64,000 nt of DNA from assembly GCA_021772975.1 (NCBI GenBank), contig JAJFKY010000001.1, forward strand, positions 248,001 through 312,000, in the 5' to 3' direction. A program made the translations under genes and the position numbers. Below are positions 38,259 to 46,687 of the stretch, in pieces (the stretch's first letter is position 1; the number at the start of each line of letters is the position of its first letter). The notes under the pieces were generated by a model. That model saw only the letters and a list, made by a program, of their open reading frames with translations, did not search any database and was not told where the DNA came from. The DNA is from Gammaproteobacteria bacterium. GTDB taxonomy: Bacteria > Pseudomonadota > Gammaproteobacteria > Xanthomonadales > Wenzhouxiangellaceae.

Positions 38259-39896
38259 TTACAGTGAAGGTGGCTGCCGATGCTGAGTGGACTGTTCATA
38301 GGCATAGGCCATAGCCAGTAATGCCTGCTCATCAAAAGCCGTACCGATAAACGAGATACCCACGGGCAAATGGTGCACATAACCCATGGGAACAGTGATA
38401 TTGGGGTAACCCGATATGGCCGGATAGCCGGAACTGCCGCTGCCAATGTAATGATCGCCATTAATGCGGTCGATACTCCAGGCCGCCGGCGCGGTCGGCG
38501 CAATCAGCACATCCAGATTGTGTTCCCGCAACAAGCCGTCAATACCATTACGTACCGCCTGGGTGATCTTTGCCACTGCCTGCAGATATTGCGGGTCGGT
38601 CAGCTCGCCCATTTCCTGTGATTGTTCGAACAATTCCTGCTGAAACCACTGCAACTCGGCATCGGCGTTTTGCCGGTTGAATTCGATCAACTCCTCCAGG
38701 GTATCCAGCGAATCCGGCAACTTGTCCAAACCGGCCAGATAGGCATTCAGGTCATGCTTGAAGTCATACCGCAACGAATCGCCATAGTTGTTGTTGTCAA
38801 AAGCGTCACCGTTGTCAGGGTATTGCAGGTCATCAACAATCACAGCGCCCGCATCCTGCAAATCGTTCACGGCCTGTGCCAGCAGCACGGCCACTTTTTC
38901 ATGAAAATCGCCCATCTTACGCAGCACGCCAACGCGCTTACCGCGCAGCGCATCAGCCTGCATCAGCGCGGTGTAGTCCCGGTCGAACGCCTGTTTTTCA
39001 CGGCCTTCTGCGGTGACTGCATCAGCAGCATCAAATCCGGCCATAACATTCAACATCAGAGCTGCGTCATACACACTGCGCGCCATCGGCCCGGCGGTAT
39101 CCTGACGATGCGAGATCGGCACAATACCCGTGCGGCTGACCAGTCCGATGGTGGGCTTGATACCAACGATGCCGTTAACACTGGCCGGACAGGTGACCGA
39201 ACCGTCGGTTTCCGTGCCCACCGCCAGCAGGGCGAGGTCAGCCGCAACGGCGACACCGGAGCCGGAACTGGAACCGCACGGGCTTTTACCGGTGTCATAA
39301 GGGTTACGCGTCTGACCACCCATGCCGCTCCAGCCACTGGATGAGCGCTCGGAACGAAAATTGGCCCACTCACTCAAATTGGCCTTGCCTAAAATCACGG
39401 CGCCTGCTTCCCTCAGCCGCGCCGTGATGGTGGCATCACGGCCGGTAATGTTATGTTTCAGCGCCAGTGATCCTGCGGTAGTGGCCATGTCTTCGCGACT
39501 TTCGATATTGTCTTTAAGCAACACCGGAATACCGTGCAGAACACCTCGTACCTGGCCCTGCTGGGGTTCTACGTCCAGTTGCCGGGCCTGCTCCAGCGCA
39601 TCCGGGTTTACAGTAATGACTGCATTCAGGGTTGGGTTGTACTGCGCGATGCGCTCAAGATAGTACTGCGTCAGCGTCTCGGCGCTCAGCCTATCCGACT
39701 GCATTGCAGCCGACGCTGCCGCAATGCTGAGCTCAAACCATTCGGCCGGATCAACCTCAGCGGGCCTGCTGTGTTCAATGTCCAGGCTGGCCGGCTGGCC
39801 CGGTGATGTTGAGGTCTGGGGCGAAACAGGCGTGTAATCGCAAGCTGCCAGGAGCAGCAGCAAGCTGAACAGCAGCGATATATTCCATTTACTCAT
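38259..39896 (-). CDS. amidase-signature family lipoprotein
   Basis: A 545-residue amidase-signature hydrolase. The Ser-cisSer-Lys triad regions are visible: lysine in VLLKDNIES, the Gly/Ser-rich loop SPCGSSSGSGVAVAAD, and TETDGSVTCPASVNGIVGIKPT. The N-terminus has a signal with lipobox LLAACDY, so the enzyme is probably membrane-tethered in the periplasm. Asp at +2 after the lipidated cysteine is the inner-membrane retention signal in enterobacteria. The substrate cannot be inferred. Confidence 0.92.
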   Translation of the reverse strand: MSKWNISLLFSLLLLLAACDYTPVSPQTSTSPGQPASLDIEHSRPAEVDPAEWFELSIAAASAAMQSDRLSAETLTQYYLERIAQYNPTLNAVITVNPDALEQARQLDVEPQQGQVRGVLHGIPVLLKDNIESREDMATTAGSLALKHNITGRDATITARLREAGAVILGKANLSEWANFRSERSSSGWSGMGGQTRNPYDTGKSPCGSSSGSGVAVAADLALLAVGTETDGSVTCPASVNGIVGIKPTIGLVSRTGIVPISHRQDTAGPMARSVYDAALMLNVMAGFDAADAVTAEGREKQAFDRDYTALMQADALRGKRVGVLRKMGDFHEKVAVLLAQAVNDLQDAGAVIVDDLQYPDNGDAFDNNNYGDSLRYDFKHDLNAYLAGLDKLPDSLDTLEELIEFNRQNADAELQWFQQELFEQSQEMGELTDPQYLQAVAKITQAVRNGIDGLLREHNLDVLIAPTAPAAWSIDRINGDHYIGSGSSGYPAISGYPNITVPMGYVHHLPVGISFIGTAFDEQALLAMAYAYEQSTQHRQPPSL

Positions 39897-39917
39897 AAAT
39901 CTGGCTTTCCCGATACT

Positions 39918-40514
39918 TTATGTATTTTGCTGTAAGCGCTGCATATCTTCAGCGATCTGTGCCGGCGTCAGGTCATCACGAATCAGCAGTCTCACCTGAC
40001 CATCAGCATCAAATGCAAACACCGCACTGCTGTGACTGACATTGTAGTATCCGTTGGCATCCGCTTCGTCATAACCATAAGTGACCCGGTAGCGGCGGGT
40101 TAATGCCTGCAACTGGTCCTGAGTCCCGGTCAGGCCAACCACCTGCTCGCCAAAGGCACCGGCATATTCGGCCAGCCGGCCGCCCTCATCACGCTGTGGA
40201 TCAACACTGACAAACAGTATGTGTACCTGGTCACGTATTGATTCAGGCAGATTCCTGACCGCCGCGGCCAATTGCGCCAGCGTGGTCGGACATATATCCG
40301 GGCAGTTGGTAAAACCGAAAAACAGCAGATTGATTTGTGCCGCGTAATCAGCTTCGGTCACGCTCTCGCCCTGCGCATTACTTAACTCGAACCGCAGCTT
40401 CGGCATCAGTCCGCTGATATCCTTGGCATGCCATTGTTCCGACTGCTGACAGCCTGACAACAATAGTAATAGCAACAGCGCCGGACTGAGCATGAAAAAA
40501 CGTAATAAACACAT
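39918..40514 (-). CDS. SCO1/SenC family copper chaperone
   Basis: Sco proteins deliver copper or electrons to cytochrome oxidase. The 198-residue protein has a lipoprotein signal (LLLSGCQQ), the metal/thiol motif FTNCPDICPTTL (CxxxC) and the distal histidine in YNVSHSSAVFAFD. Thioredoxin-fold strands (INLLFFGF, HILFVSVDPQRDE) are clear. It is 14 bp after the PCuAC gene in a three-gene copper-handling run. Confidence 0.94.
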   Translation of the reverse strand: MCLLRFFMLSPALLLLLLLSGCQQSEQWHAKDISGLMPKLRFELSNAQGESVTEADYAAQINLLFFGFTNCPDICPTTLAQLAAAVRNLPESIRDQVHILFVSVDPQRDEGGRLAEYAGAFGEQVVGLTGTQDQLQALTRRYRVTYGYDEADANGYYNVSHSSAVFAFDADGQVRLLIRDDLTPAQIAEDMQRLQQNT

Positions 40515-40528
40515 GGCAATCTGCCTGT

Positions 40529-40990
40529 TCAGGGAGTTAACGGAACCACCACAAACTGGTGGGTAAACGACTGGACCTGCTGATCCTGGCCGGCAAATTC
40601 GAGCACCACCGGCACGCTGTCACCGACTTGCAACGGCTGCAGAGCCTGCATCAGCATCAGGTGCATACCACCCGGCACGAATTCAATAGACTCACCCGGC
40701 GCGACCGTTACGCCATCCTGCAGGCTCTGCATTTCCGACTGGCCATCCCGAATGCGCGTCTGATGCAGCATCACCCGGGCAAACGCCGGGCTACTGGCGG
40801 ACTGCAGTGTGACCGCTGTGCTGGTGCGATTGTGCAAGCTGAAATAACCACCCTGGGGACCGGAACCGGCCACCAGACGAATACGCGCCTGATCAATCAC
40901 CAGTGCTTCCGGCGCCGTCGTCGTCCATATCCACAACACGCCGCCGGCAATCAGCAGCGCGGTTAATAAAGCCAATGTGATCTTTTTCAT
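40529..40990 (-). CDS. PCuAC copper chaperone
   Basis: A periplasmic Cu(I)-binding protein that works with Sco on the CuA or CuB sites of oxidases. The 153 residues start with a hydrophobic export or anchor signal. They show the family pattern of a methionine/histidine pair (MLHQTRIRDGQSEMQ) followed by PGGMHLMLM, that is, the H(M)x10M...HxM copper site. Its start overlaps the CtaG-like gene stop by four bases. Confidence 0.94.
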   Translation of the reverse strand: MKKITLALLTALLIAGGVLWIWTTTAPEALVIDQARIRLVAGSGPQGGYFSLHNRTSTAVTLQSASSPAFARVMLHQTRIRDGQSEMQSLQDGVTVAPGESIEFVPGGMHLMLMQALQPLQVGDSVPVVLEFAGQDQQVQSFTHQFVVVPLTP

Positions 40991-42027
40991 AGCGGTTCCC
41001 GTGCAGCGGTTGATTGATCAGGTTGCTCAGCCACGGACTGATCCGCCTGCGCATGCAATAATCGGCGCAGCAGAATCAGTGCCGCGATCACACTCATCAT
41101 GGCGGCCGGAATCCAGGTTATCAATCCACCCAGTTGCTGGTCGGTCAGCGGGCTGATCGGCCAGGCCCGGCCACACACCGCATACACATCAAACAACACC
41201 TGGCGGCTGAAAAACAAACGCGCACCGATAATGATCTGCGGCACCATAATCGCCGCCAGCAGCAGCATGCGCACGCCATAACTGAGTTGGGGGGTGATAC
41301 GATCGCGGGCAGAGGCAAGCGCCCACTTCTCATCGGCATTCGTTGCCAGGCGGTCCAGAGGTGAGGACCGGTTGCTTTTGACGACCGAAGAGCGTGCAGG
41401 CAGTGTTTCTTCACTGTTGAGCACTCTGACCGAGTCAAAAGCAGATAGACCTTGCCTATCGCCTGCCGCAGCAGGATGCTGATGGGAAGTAGGCGCTAGC
41501 ATCAGCCACCAGAACAGCAGTCCGTCCAGTGCCATCGACCAGTTCATCACCCAGTACAGCCGCTGGTTAAGCATGGCGTCGAAATGAATATCCGGGGTCA
41601 GCCAGAACGCGATCAAACCCACAAACAACAGACTGGCCAGAAACGGTTGCTGCAGAAACCGGTAAACAGCAATCCACCAACGGCCCAGCCAGTTTTGCCC
41701 TGCAAACCAGCGCTTCACACTGACCGGCATGCCAGCGGCCAGCACTGCCCCCGGGGCCGCCAGGGCAATCAGCAATGGCGCCAGATGATGCAATACCAGA
41801 TGCTGGCCACGATGGACAAAAAACATGTACTGCGACCAGTAATCGAAATGGGTCTGGGTCACCACATACATCAGCAGCACGCCCAGCACAAAGGCAGAAC
41901 CCCGCCAGAATCCCGGCTGTACACCACGCCGCAAGCCCCGCACGAAGATCAGCAACACACCCCAGCAGCTGACCTGAACCAGCCAGGAAAACTCCCACGG
42001 AGTGAAAAATTGGATCAGGGTTTGCAT
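40987..42027 (-). CDS. CtaG-like (caa3_CtaG) oxidase assembly membrane protein with a hydrophilic insertion
   Basis: A 346-residue polytopic protein of the caa3_CtaG family, linked to copper-dependent oxidase assembly. Family motifs include FVHRGQHLVLHHLAPLLIALAAPG, the histidine in WLTPDIHFDAML and a C-terminal DQQLGGLITWIPAAMM. Between two membrane segments, residues about 184-246 form a polar, uncharged-to-charged stretch rich in Ser, Arg and Asp (for example SVRVLNSEETLPARSSVVKS) that looks foreign to the family. The DNA for this stretch carries inverted repeats. The gene heads the CtaG-PCuAC-Sco run. Confidence 0.88.
   Translation of the reverse strand: MQTLIQFFTPWEFSWLVQVSCWGVLLIFVRGLRRGVQPGFWRGSAFVLGVLLMYVVTQTHFDYWSQYMFFVHRGQHLVLHHLAPLLIALAAPGAVLAAGMPVSVKRWFAGQNWLGRWWIAVYRFLQQPFLASLLFVGLIAFWLTPDIHFDAMLNQRLYWVMNWSMALDGLLFWWLMLAPTSHQHPAAAGDRQGLSAFDSVRVLNSEETLPARSSVVKSNRSSPLDRLATNADEKWALASARDRITPQLSYGVRMLLLAAIMVPQIIIGARLFFSRQVLFDVYAVCGRAWPISPLTDQQLGGLITWIPAAMMSVIAALILLRRLLHAQADQSVAEQPDQSTAAREPL
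41290..41478. repeat. in-frame inserted segment with inverted repeats inside the CtaG-like gene
   Basis: Exact arms GCTTTTGAC (41374-41382) and GTCAAAAGC (41434-41442) form an internal inverted repeat. Imperfect inverted similarity also links the edges (GGCAAG near 41312 with CTTGCC near 41451). The segment encodes the hydrophilic residues ~184-246 and keeps the reading frame. Confidence 0.45.
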
Positions 42028-42341
42028 AACGTGACTGGATGATCTGGTTGACCGGTATTGCTCATTATATCCGGGATCGGATCATTACCGGATGCAGTGC
42101 CTGCCACAGATTACAGTGTGCCGACAATCCACCTCTGTACGATACATCAGGAGCGGATTTCAACGATCTGCCGTGGCCGCTGCAAGTCACCGCAGCCCGG
42201 TATCCAGGTAAACCACGTTACAAACTTTGCCCGGGCACAATCAGACCTGCGGTCTGTCGGCGAACTTACCAAATGCAGTAAGATACTCCGTTGAATCATC
42301 AACCCACAAGCGCGTGCCAGCAGTAAAGCCCGCCAAAATCA
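42028..42341. other. divergent intergenic region without a supportable gene
   Basis: 314 bp between the CtaG-like gene and the DUF2490 gene, presumably holding both promoters. Short frames here have no coding signs. No operator was recognised. Confidence 0.5.
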
Positions 42342-43088
42342 ATGAGCACAAATAGATTGAACATGAATCAACACTTATCTTTAAGCAGCTGGGTCAGCAC
42401 GAAAGTTCGCATCGGCTGTGTACTGGCCTGCCTGCTGGCCGGCTCGTTGCTGGCCCCGGTCAGTCAGGCGGATACGGTTTCGGACGGTCAGCTATGGTTG
42501 AACACCACTGGCATCGGCAAATTGGGCGACAACTGGCGGATCTGGCTGGAGGGGCAGGCGCGCTTTACCGATGATGCCGGTCGACTGGGGCAGAGTATTT
42601 TGCGTTCCGGGCTGGGCTATGCACTGAATGATAATCTCACGCTGTGGGCCGGACACGCCTACATTGTCACCGATACCGCGCCGGGCTCGGATGTGGATGA
42701 GCAGCGTTTCTGGCAGCAGGCCACCTGGACCATCGGACAACTGGGCAAAGGCACCTTAAGCGCACGCAGCCGGCTTGAACAGCGCTGGTTCAGCACCGGC
42801 GATGATACCGCCTGGCGTTTTCGGCAATTCCTGCGCTACACGCACCCCATATCAGCGGATTCGCGCTGGTATGCGGCCGTTACCGAGGAAGTTTTTATTG
42901 CTCTGAACAGTACTGATTCAGGTATTGATTCAGGTTTCGATCAAAACCGACTGTTTGTCGGAGTGGGCTATGCCGCCAGCAAGGGCATTAATCTGGAAGC
43001 CGGCTATCTGAACCAGTATATCAATACCAGCACCAGTGTTAATGCGTTCAACCATATCCTGTCACTGAGTATGTTTGCCCGCTTTTAA
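42342..43088 (+). CDS. DUF2490 domain outer-membrane-type protein
   Basis: A 248-residue exported protein with a signal ending SQADT and a repeated amphipathic beta pattern ending in phenylalanine (MFARF), as in outer-membrane barrels. DUF2490-type features are LWLNTTGIGKLGDNWRIWLEGQARF, RSGLGYALNDNLTLWAGHAYI, RLEQRWF and RFRQFLRYTHPI. The first methionine is at 42342; one at 42363 is an alternative. Function unknown. Confidence 0.85.
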   Translation: MSTNRLNMNQHLSLSSWVSTKVRIGCVLACLLAGSLLAPVSQADTVSDGQLWLNTTGIGKLGDNWRIWLEGQARFTDDAGRLGQSILRSGLGYALNDNLTLWAGHAYIVTDTAPGSDVDEQRFWQQATWTIGQLGKGTLSARSRLEQRWFSTGDDTAWRFRQFLRYTHPISADSRWYAAVTEEVFIALNSTDSGIDSGFDQNRLFVGVGYAASKGINLEAGYLNQYINTSTSVNAFNHILSLSMFARF

Positions 43089-43157
43089 GGCCTGCCGGCA
43101 GGTGGTTTATGATAATCAGCATATAACGGGGTGAATTAACAGCGCCAATGGATCGGG

Positions 43158-43388
43158 GTGTTACAGGATAAAGAGACAATAAAAACCTGGCACCAGGACA
43201 GGGGATTCGGATTTATCAAGCCGGACGCCGGAGACAAGGATGTGTTTGTTCACATTCGTGATTTTGGCAACATTGAGCGGATTCCCCGGATCGGCGATAG
43301 AGATGGCATCCCGTGTGAAGATCAATGGTGCGGTAAAAAAGCATATCGCGATTGGCAGGCAGGACTTGATAAGGGCCTGGGAATGTAA
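43158..43388 (+). CDS. cold-shock-domain protein, probably truncated
   Basis: A 76-residue frame from a GTG with the nucleic-acid-binding motifs RGFGFIKP (RNP1) and DVFVHI (RNP2) of a cold-shock domain. The IKTWHQDRGFGF opening resembles CSD-DUF1294 proteins, in which a membrane domain follows; here the frame stops right after the CSD, with a divergent end (CEDQWCGKKAYRDW). It may be a decayed or shortened member. Confidence 0.65.
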   Translation: MLQDKETIKTWHQDRGFGFIKPDAGDKDVFVHIRDFGNIERIPRIGDRDGIPCEDQWCGKKAYRDWQAGLDKGLGM

Positions 43389-43482
43389 AACTCGCTACCA
43401 CTATGCGCGATAACTGTCTCTAATCTAATCTTCTATGCTGGGTTTGAAGATGCTACGGTAATTATTCTTTCTGCGGCGTAGT

Positions 43483-44067
43483 TCAATCAGTCAACGGCTG
43501 ATGCTCACGCTGGTGGGCCGCCATATCAATCCCTATTTTCAATACCACCAACACCACCAGTGCCAGTAGTGGCTGCCCCAGAGCCTGTGCGATCAGACCG
43601 CCAACCAGGACGGTGACATGCAATATCATGACCCTTGCATAAGGTTTGCTCATCAGCTTTTCGGGACTCAGGCGGCGGTATTCTCCGGCAAGATAGTAGT
43701 TGCTGACCAGCGATACCAGGTGACTGCCCAACAGCAGCAAGCCCGGCAGCAGCAAGCCAAAATGCTCGATGATGAAAGGCACCATCCGAGGAGAAAAATC
43801 CACCCCATCCGGCAATGACTGATGACCAAACAGACTGATAATAATGGCGCCATGAGCCAATGTGAAAATGCCGTAATGTACAGTAAAAAATGCTGAAACA
43901 AACAGCCTGCGGGGTATTCCCTTCAACCCACCCTGCGCGCAACTGAGTATTTTGATGATATTCAGCACCCCGATAATCACATTTTCCAGCCAGAACAGCA
44001 GCAATACCTGCACCAGGGTCCATTGACCGATCATCACCAGATACAATGGCAGCAGATTGGCCGCCAC
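43483..44067 (-). CDS. DUF6498-like multi-pass membrane protein
   Basis: A 194-residue protein with about five membrane segments. The stretch VQVLLLFWLENVIIGVLNIIKIL is typical of the DUF6498 group, followed by HYGIFTLAHG and a PYARVMILHVTVLVGG segment. The start is unclear: the GTG used here gives MAANLLPLY, but the conserved family start would include SNIVRTPSALAL just upstream, reachable only from a rare start codon near 44135. In that case it would overlap the divergent FkbM gene. Function unknown. Confidence 0.75.
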   Translation of the reverse strand: MAANLLPLYLVMIGQWTLVQVLLLFWLENVIIGVLNIIKILSCAQGGLKGIPRRLFVSAFFTVHYGIFTLAHGAIIISLFGHQSLPDGVDFSPRMVPFIIEHFGLLLPGLLLLGSHLVSLVSNYYLAGEYRRLSPEKLMSKPYARVMILHVTVLVGGLIAQALGQPLLALVVLVVLKIGIDMAAHQREHQPLTD

Positions 44068-44128
44068 CAGGGCCAGCGCCGAAGGTGTCCGGACAATGTT
44101 TGAGAATTGCCAACCGTGAAATGCTTTG

Positions 44129-44944
44129 ATGATTAACCGCCTGAAAAACCGTCTGATTCACGCCAGCTTGCGGATTATACCGGTTCGCTGGCAGCACCTG
44201 CGCTGGCAACTGACCAGCCGCGAACCTCACGAAGCCGATATCCATCTGTTCGGGCAACTGCGCGGACTGACCGGCACGGTCCTGGATCTGGGCGCTAACT
44301 ACGGTCAGTTTGCGCTGTCGGTTTTCTGCGTTAATGACAGCTTGAAGGTTGAATCATGGGAACCCAACCCGCAGCTGCGCTGGGCGTTGCGATTCATAAA
44401 GTGCCTGCACCCATGGCGGTTCCGGTTCCGGTTACTGGGCGCTGGTAACGAATCGGGCTCCGCGACTTTACATGTGCCGTTCACATCCGGTGATCGCCAG
44501 CCACCGGACCTGACCACCAATGCTTCCATGGATATGGATGAATTTGAAAAGGATTATGTGCAGCAGCGGTTACACGATTACAGCGGTGAGCAGGGTTATG
44601 AATTCCAGCCGGTTGCCGTCACGATTACCACCGTTGATCAGCAGCAACTGACTCCGCTGGCGATCAAAATTGATGTTGAAGGCTGGGAACTGCAGGCACT
44701 GCAGGGCATGCGCGCTACCTTGCAGCAATATCATCCACTGTTAATGATAGAGGTCAATAACCACAGGCGCTGGTATCCCTGGTTGAGAGAGCTGGGTTAT
44801 CACACCTTTATTTATCACCAGCAACCACCCGCGCTGGAGCTGGTAGACGGCTATACGCCCCACCTGAACGTATTCTGCCTGCACCCGCAGTCGCCCCCGC
44901 CATTGCTGCAATGCCTGCGGCCACTGTTACCGGAAGGCTGGTAA
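44129..44944 (+). CDS. FkbM family SAM-dependent methyltransferase
   Basis: A 271-residue methyltransferase with the SAM motif VLDLGANYGQFALS, an acidic ribose-binding region (VESWEPNPQL), and the FkbM signature VDQQQL...AIKIDVEGWELQALQGM. FkbM enzymes methylate hydroxyls, often on polysaccharides or natural products; no biosynthetic cluster is nearby. The start is an ATG at 44129 (a TTG lies one codon upstream), very close to the divergent DUF6498 gene. Confidence 0.88.
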   Translation: MINRLKNRLIHASLRIIPVRWQHLRWQLTSREPHEADIHLFGQLRGLTGTVLDLGANYGQFALSVFCVNDSLKVESWEPNPQLRWALRFIKCLHPWRFRFRLLGAGNESGSATLHVPFTSGDRQPPDLTTNASMDMDEFEKDYVQQRLHDYSGEQGYEFQPVAVTITTVDQQQLTPLAIKIDVEGWELQALQGMRATLQQYHPLLMIEVNNHRRWYPWLRELGYHTFIYHQQPPALELVDGYTPHLNVFCLHPQSPPPLLQCLRPLLPEGW

Positions 44945-45021
44945 ACCTGCGTTGACTAATGGCTCACCTGGCAATGCTGCTGTACCGCTGAGGCAAACAG
45001 CGATCAGACTCCATCACAGAA

Positions 45022-45044
45022 CGCAGCCGGTACTGTCGGCTGCG
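45022..45044. terminator. bidirectional hairpin between convergent genes
   Basis: CGCAGCCG and CGGCTGCG form a GC-rich 8-bp stem with a GTACTGT loop, between the FkbM stop (44944) and the stop of the minus-strand gene at 45058. No T tract follows on either strand. Confidence 0.45.
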
Positions 45045-45057
45045 CTGCTGGATAGAC

Positions 45058-45624
45058 TTATGTCTGGCTGCCGCAGCGCAACCAGGTATACGTCCGGCGC
45101 TGTTTCCATTCGCCATCTTCCCAGTCCAATGAGGTCGTAATAAAGCTTTCACCGGCTTCTTCAAGATCATGCCGGGTTTTCCAGGTACGACCATCGGGTA
45201 GTGAGAAAACCTGTTCCTGCACAAACCTGCCAGCAGCCACCTGCCACATCGAACCATCGCCAACGATGCCATTGCGGCCTAACTGCAAGACCACGGCCTG
45301 ACCCTGGTTGCCATCCCAGTAACTGATGAAATCCCAGAAATCCGCGGACATCTGATCACCGGTTTGTCCGTACAGACGGCCTTTGAGATGAGTCGTCCCG
45401 CCGATTCCCGCTTGCCAGTGATTGTAGTAAGTATCAAATAGCTCATCATCTGATTGGTATTCGGCATTGCTGGTTTGCCAGCAACCGCTGCCCTGACTAA
45501 GAAAATCCATATGCGCGCTCAGCCATTCCGGCGGCTCTTGGGGTTTGTCGGCTTCGGTCTGTGACCAGGCAGTGCCCGACAGCAGTATGATCAGGCTTAA
45601 AATCCATGTTTTACGTATCTGCAT
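45058..45624 (-). CDS. secreted protein of unknown function, DUF1579/lipocalin-like
   Basis: A 188-residue protein from an ATG at 45624 (GGAG six bases upstream), with a Sec signal ending AWSQ. The mature part is beta-rich and aromatic: FLSQGSGCWQTSNAEYQ, GTTHLKGRLYG, FWDFISYWDG and a closing RRTYTWLRCG. Two cysteines could form a disulfide. The overall pattern resembles DUF1579-type lipocalin-like proteins, but I would not assign a function. Confidence 0.7.
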   Translation of the reverse strand: MQIRKTWILSLIILLSGTAWSQTEADKPQEPPEWLSAHMDFLSQGSGCWQTSNAEYQSDDELFDTYYNHWQAGIGGTTHLKGRLYGQTGDQMSADFWDFISYWDGNQGQAVVLQLGRNGIVGDGSMWQVAAGRFVQEQVFSLPDGRTWKTRHDLEEAGESFITTSLDWEDGEWKQRRTYTWLRCGSQT

Positions 45625-45639
45625 ATTCAACTCCATCAC

Positions 45640-45952
45640 TTTGCCTCATCTGCCCGCCAGCTGCTTGCCTGCTGTCTTTGTAACATGCCGACGGTAGAAA
45701 TAAATCACTGGACTGACTGGTTACGATCAGTACCCGGCTGGCCGGGTTGAACGGCTTGGATGAAGTGCGCATTGCCTGAGGACTGCCCTGTACGCGGCAC
45801 GCGGCCGCCAGTCTCTGACCGGCAGGCTGACTGTTTTCCTACAGACACCCGCTTTCAGTAGAGGTAGATTCAAGTCTGAGGAAAAATTATCGTAAATACA
45901 GCTACTGCTTAACTGTAGATGCGATTAAGCATTGAATTGAAGGGTACTCTGA
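45640..45952. other. intergenic stretch without a supportable gene
   Basis: 313 bp upstream of the first GIY-YIG-like gene. AAGGG lies about ten bases before its ATG. No gene, repeat or operator recognised. Confidence 0.5.
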
Positions 45953-46303
45953 ATGTTACTGGAAAAAATCTGGCTGGGCGTCTCCAACCGACGATACCGA
46001 TTTCAGATTTATCCGGGCAACTCCAGCTGGCCTTACTGGAGCGGCATTTACATGCTTTGTAGCCAGACCGAACTGGATTGGAATGTGCACTACATCAATG
46101 CCTGTAATAATCTGCATACGGCATTAACGCCAGGCCGCAACCTGCTGACTCATTCCAGCGCGCTGTGCGCCAGTCATGTGCATATTTTATTGTGCTCAGA
46201 CTCCCTGCAGAAACAAAATATTACAATTGACCTGATCACTGCATTACGGCCCTGCTTTAATCGTAACAGGGGCATGAGCGATGCTCTTTTTAAGGTTGCC
46301 TGA
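45953..46303 (+). CDS. degenerate GIY-YIG-like small protein, copy 1
   Basis: A 116-residue protein paralogous to the one at 46688-47038: same length, alignable without gaps, about 47 identical residues by eye. The layout recalls small GIY-YIG nucleases: YRFQIYP, then GIY (31-33), YIN (47-49) and a C-terminal DLITALRPCFN. The canonical YIG is YIN, the expected catalytic arginine after NL is His55, and the usual glutamate before DL is replaced (ITIDL). I infer loss of nuclease chemistry, perhaps with retained binding. Confidence 0.7.
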   Translation: MLLEKIWLGVSNRRYRFQIYPGNSSWPYWSGIYMLCSQTELDWNVHYINACNNLHTALTPGRNLLTHSSALCASHVHILLCSDSLQKQNITIDLITALRPCFNRNRGMSDALFKVA

Positions 46304-46687
46304 GCAGCGAAAACTTTGCATCAATTGAATAAACAGCATGTTCCAGGCGGTTATCCGCTAGCTTGCCAGCATCCTCAATCAGAACATTAGCATAAATTTT
46401 GCATAATGCTCCGTCACTGCCAGTCCGCAAATCCGGCGCTGTTTAAAGCCGGCATTTAAAATCCTCTATTTCGCATTAACTTAAGTTAATGTGAAATATT
46501 AATTGACCCGTTAAGCTGACCGATCATAGCCTGTCATAAGGATTTTTTTGGCCAGGCTGACCAATTACAGCACCCTGCGGTAGGGAAGCCGTCAGTGACT
46601 GCAAAAAGGGCATTAACTCATAAATTATTCGTGGGTCAGGCCTATGCGGTTATCTGTAGAACAGGTGATATTAACATGAGATAGTTT
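46304..46687. other. 384-bp spacer between the two GIY-YIG-like paralogues
   Basis: No gene is supportable. The spacer contains an 18-bp perfect palindrome at 46474-46491 and AT-rich sequence suitable for a promoter of the second copy. Confidence 0.5.
46474..46491. promoter_or_regulatory. 18-bp palindrome upstream of the second GIY-YIG-like gene
   Basis: CATTAACTTAAGTTAATG is a perfect palindrome about 200 bp before the ATG. It is flanked by TTTC and GAAA that extend the dyad with one interruption on each side. It is a plausible operator; no regulator is identified. Confidence 0.5.

Noticed and set aside
38622-39344. 240-codon plus-strand frame antisense to the amidase
   Set aside because: The amidase signature motifs are on the minus strand; no independent support.
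43526-44257. 243-codon minus-strand frame overlapping the DUF6498 and FkbM genes
   Set aside because: It is out of frame with both; the DUF6498 and FkbM readings have family motifs, this one has none.
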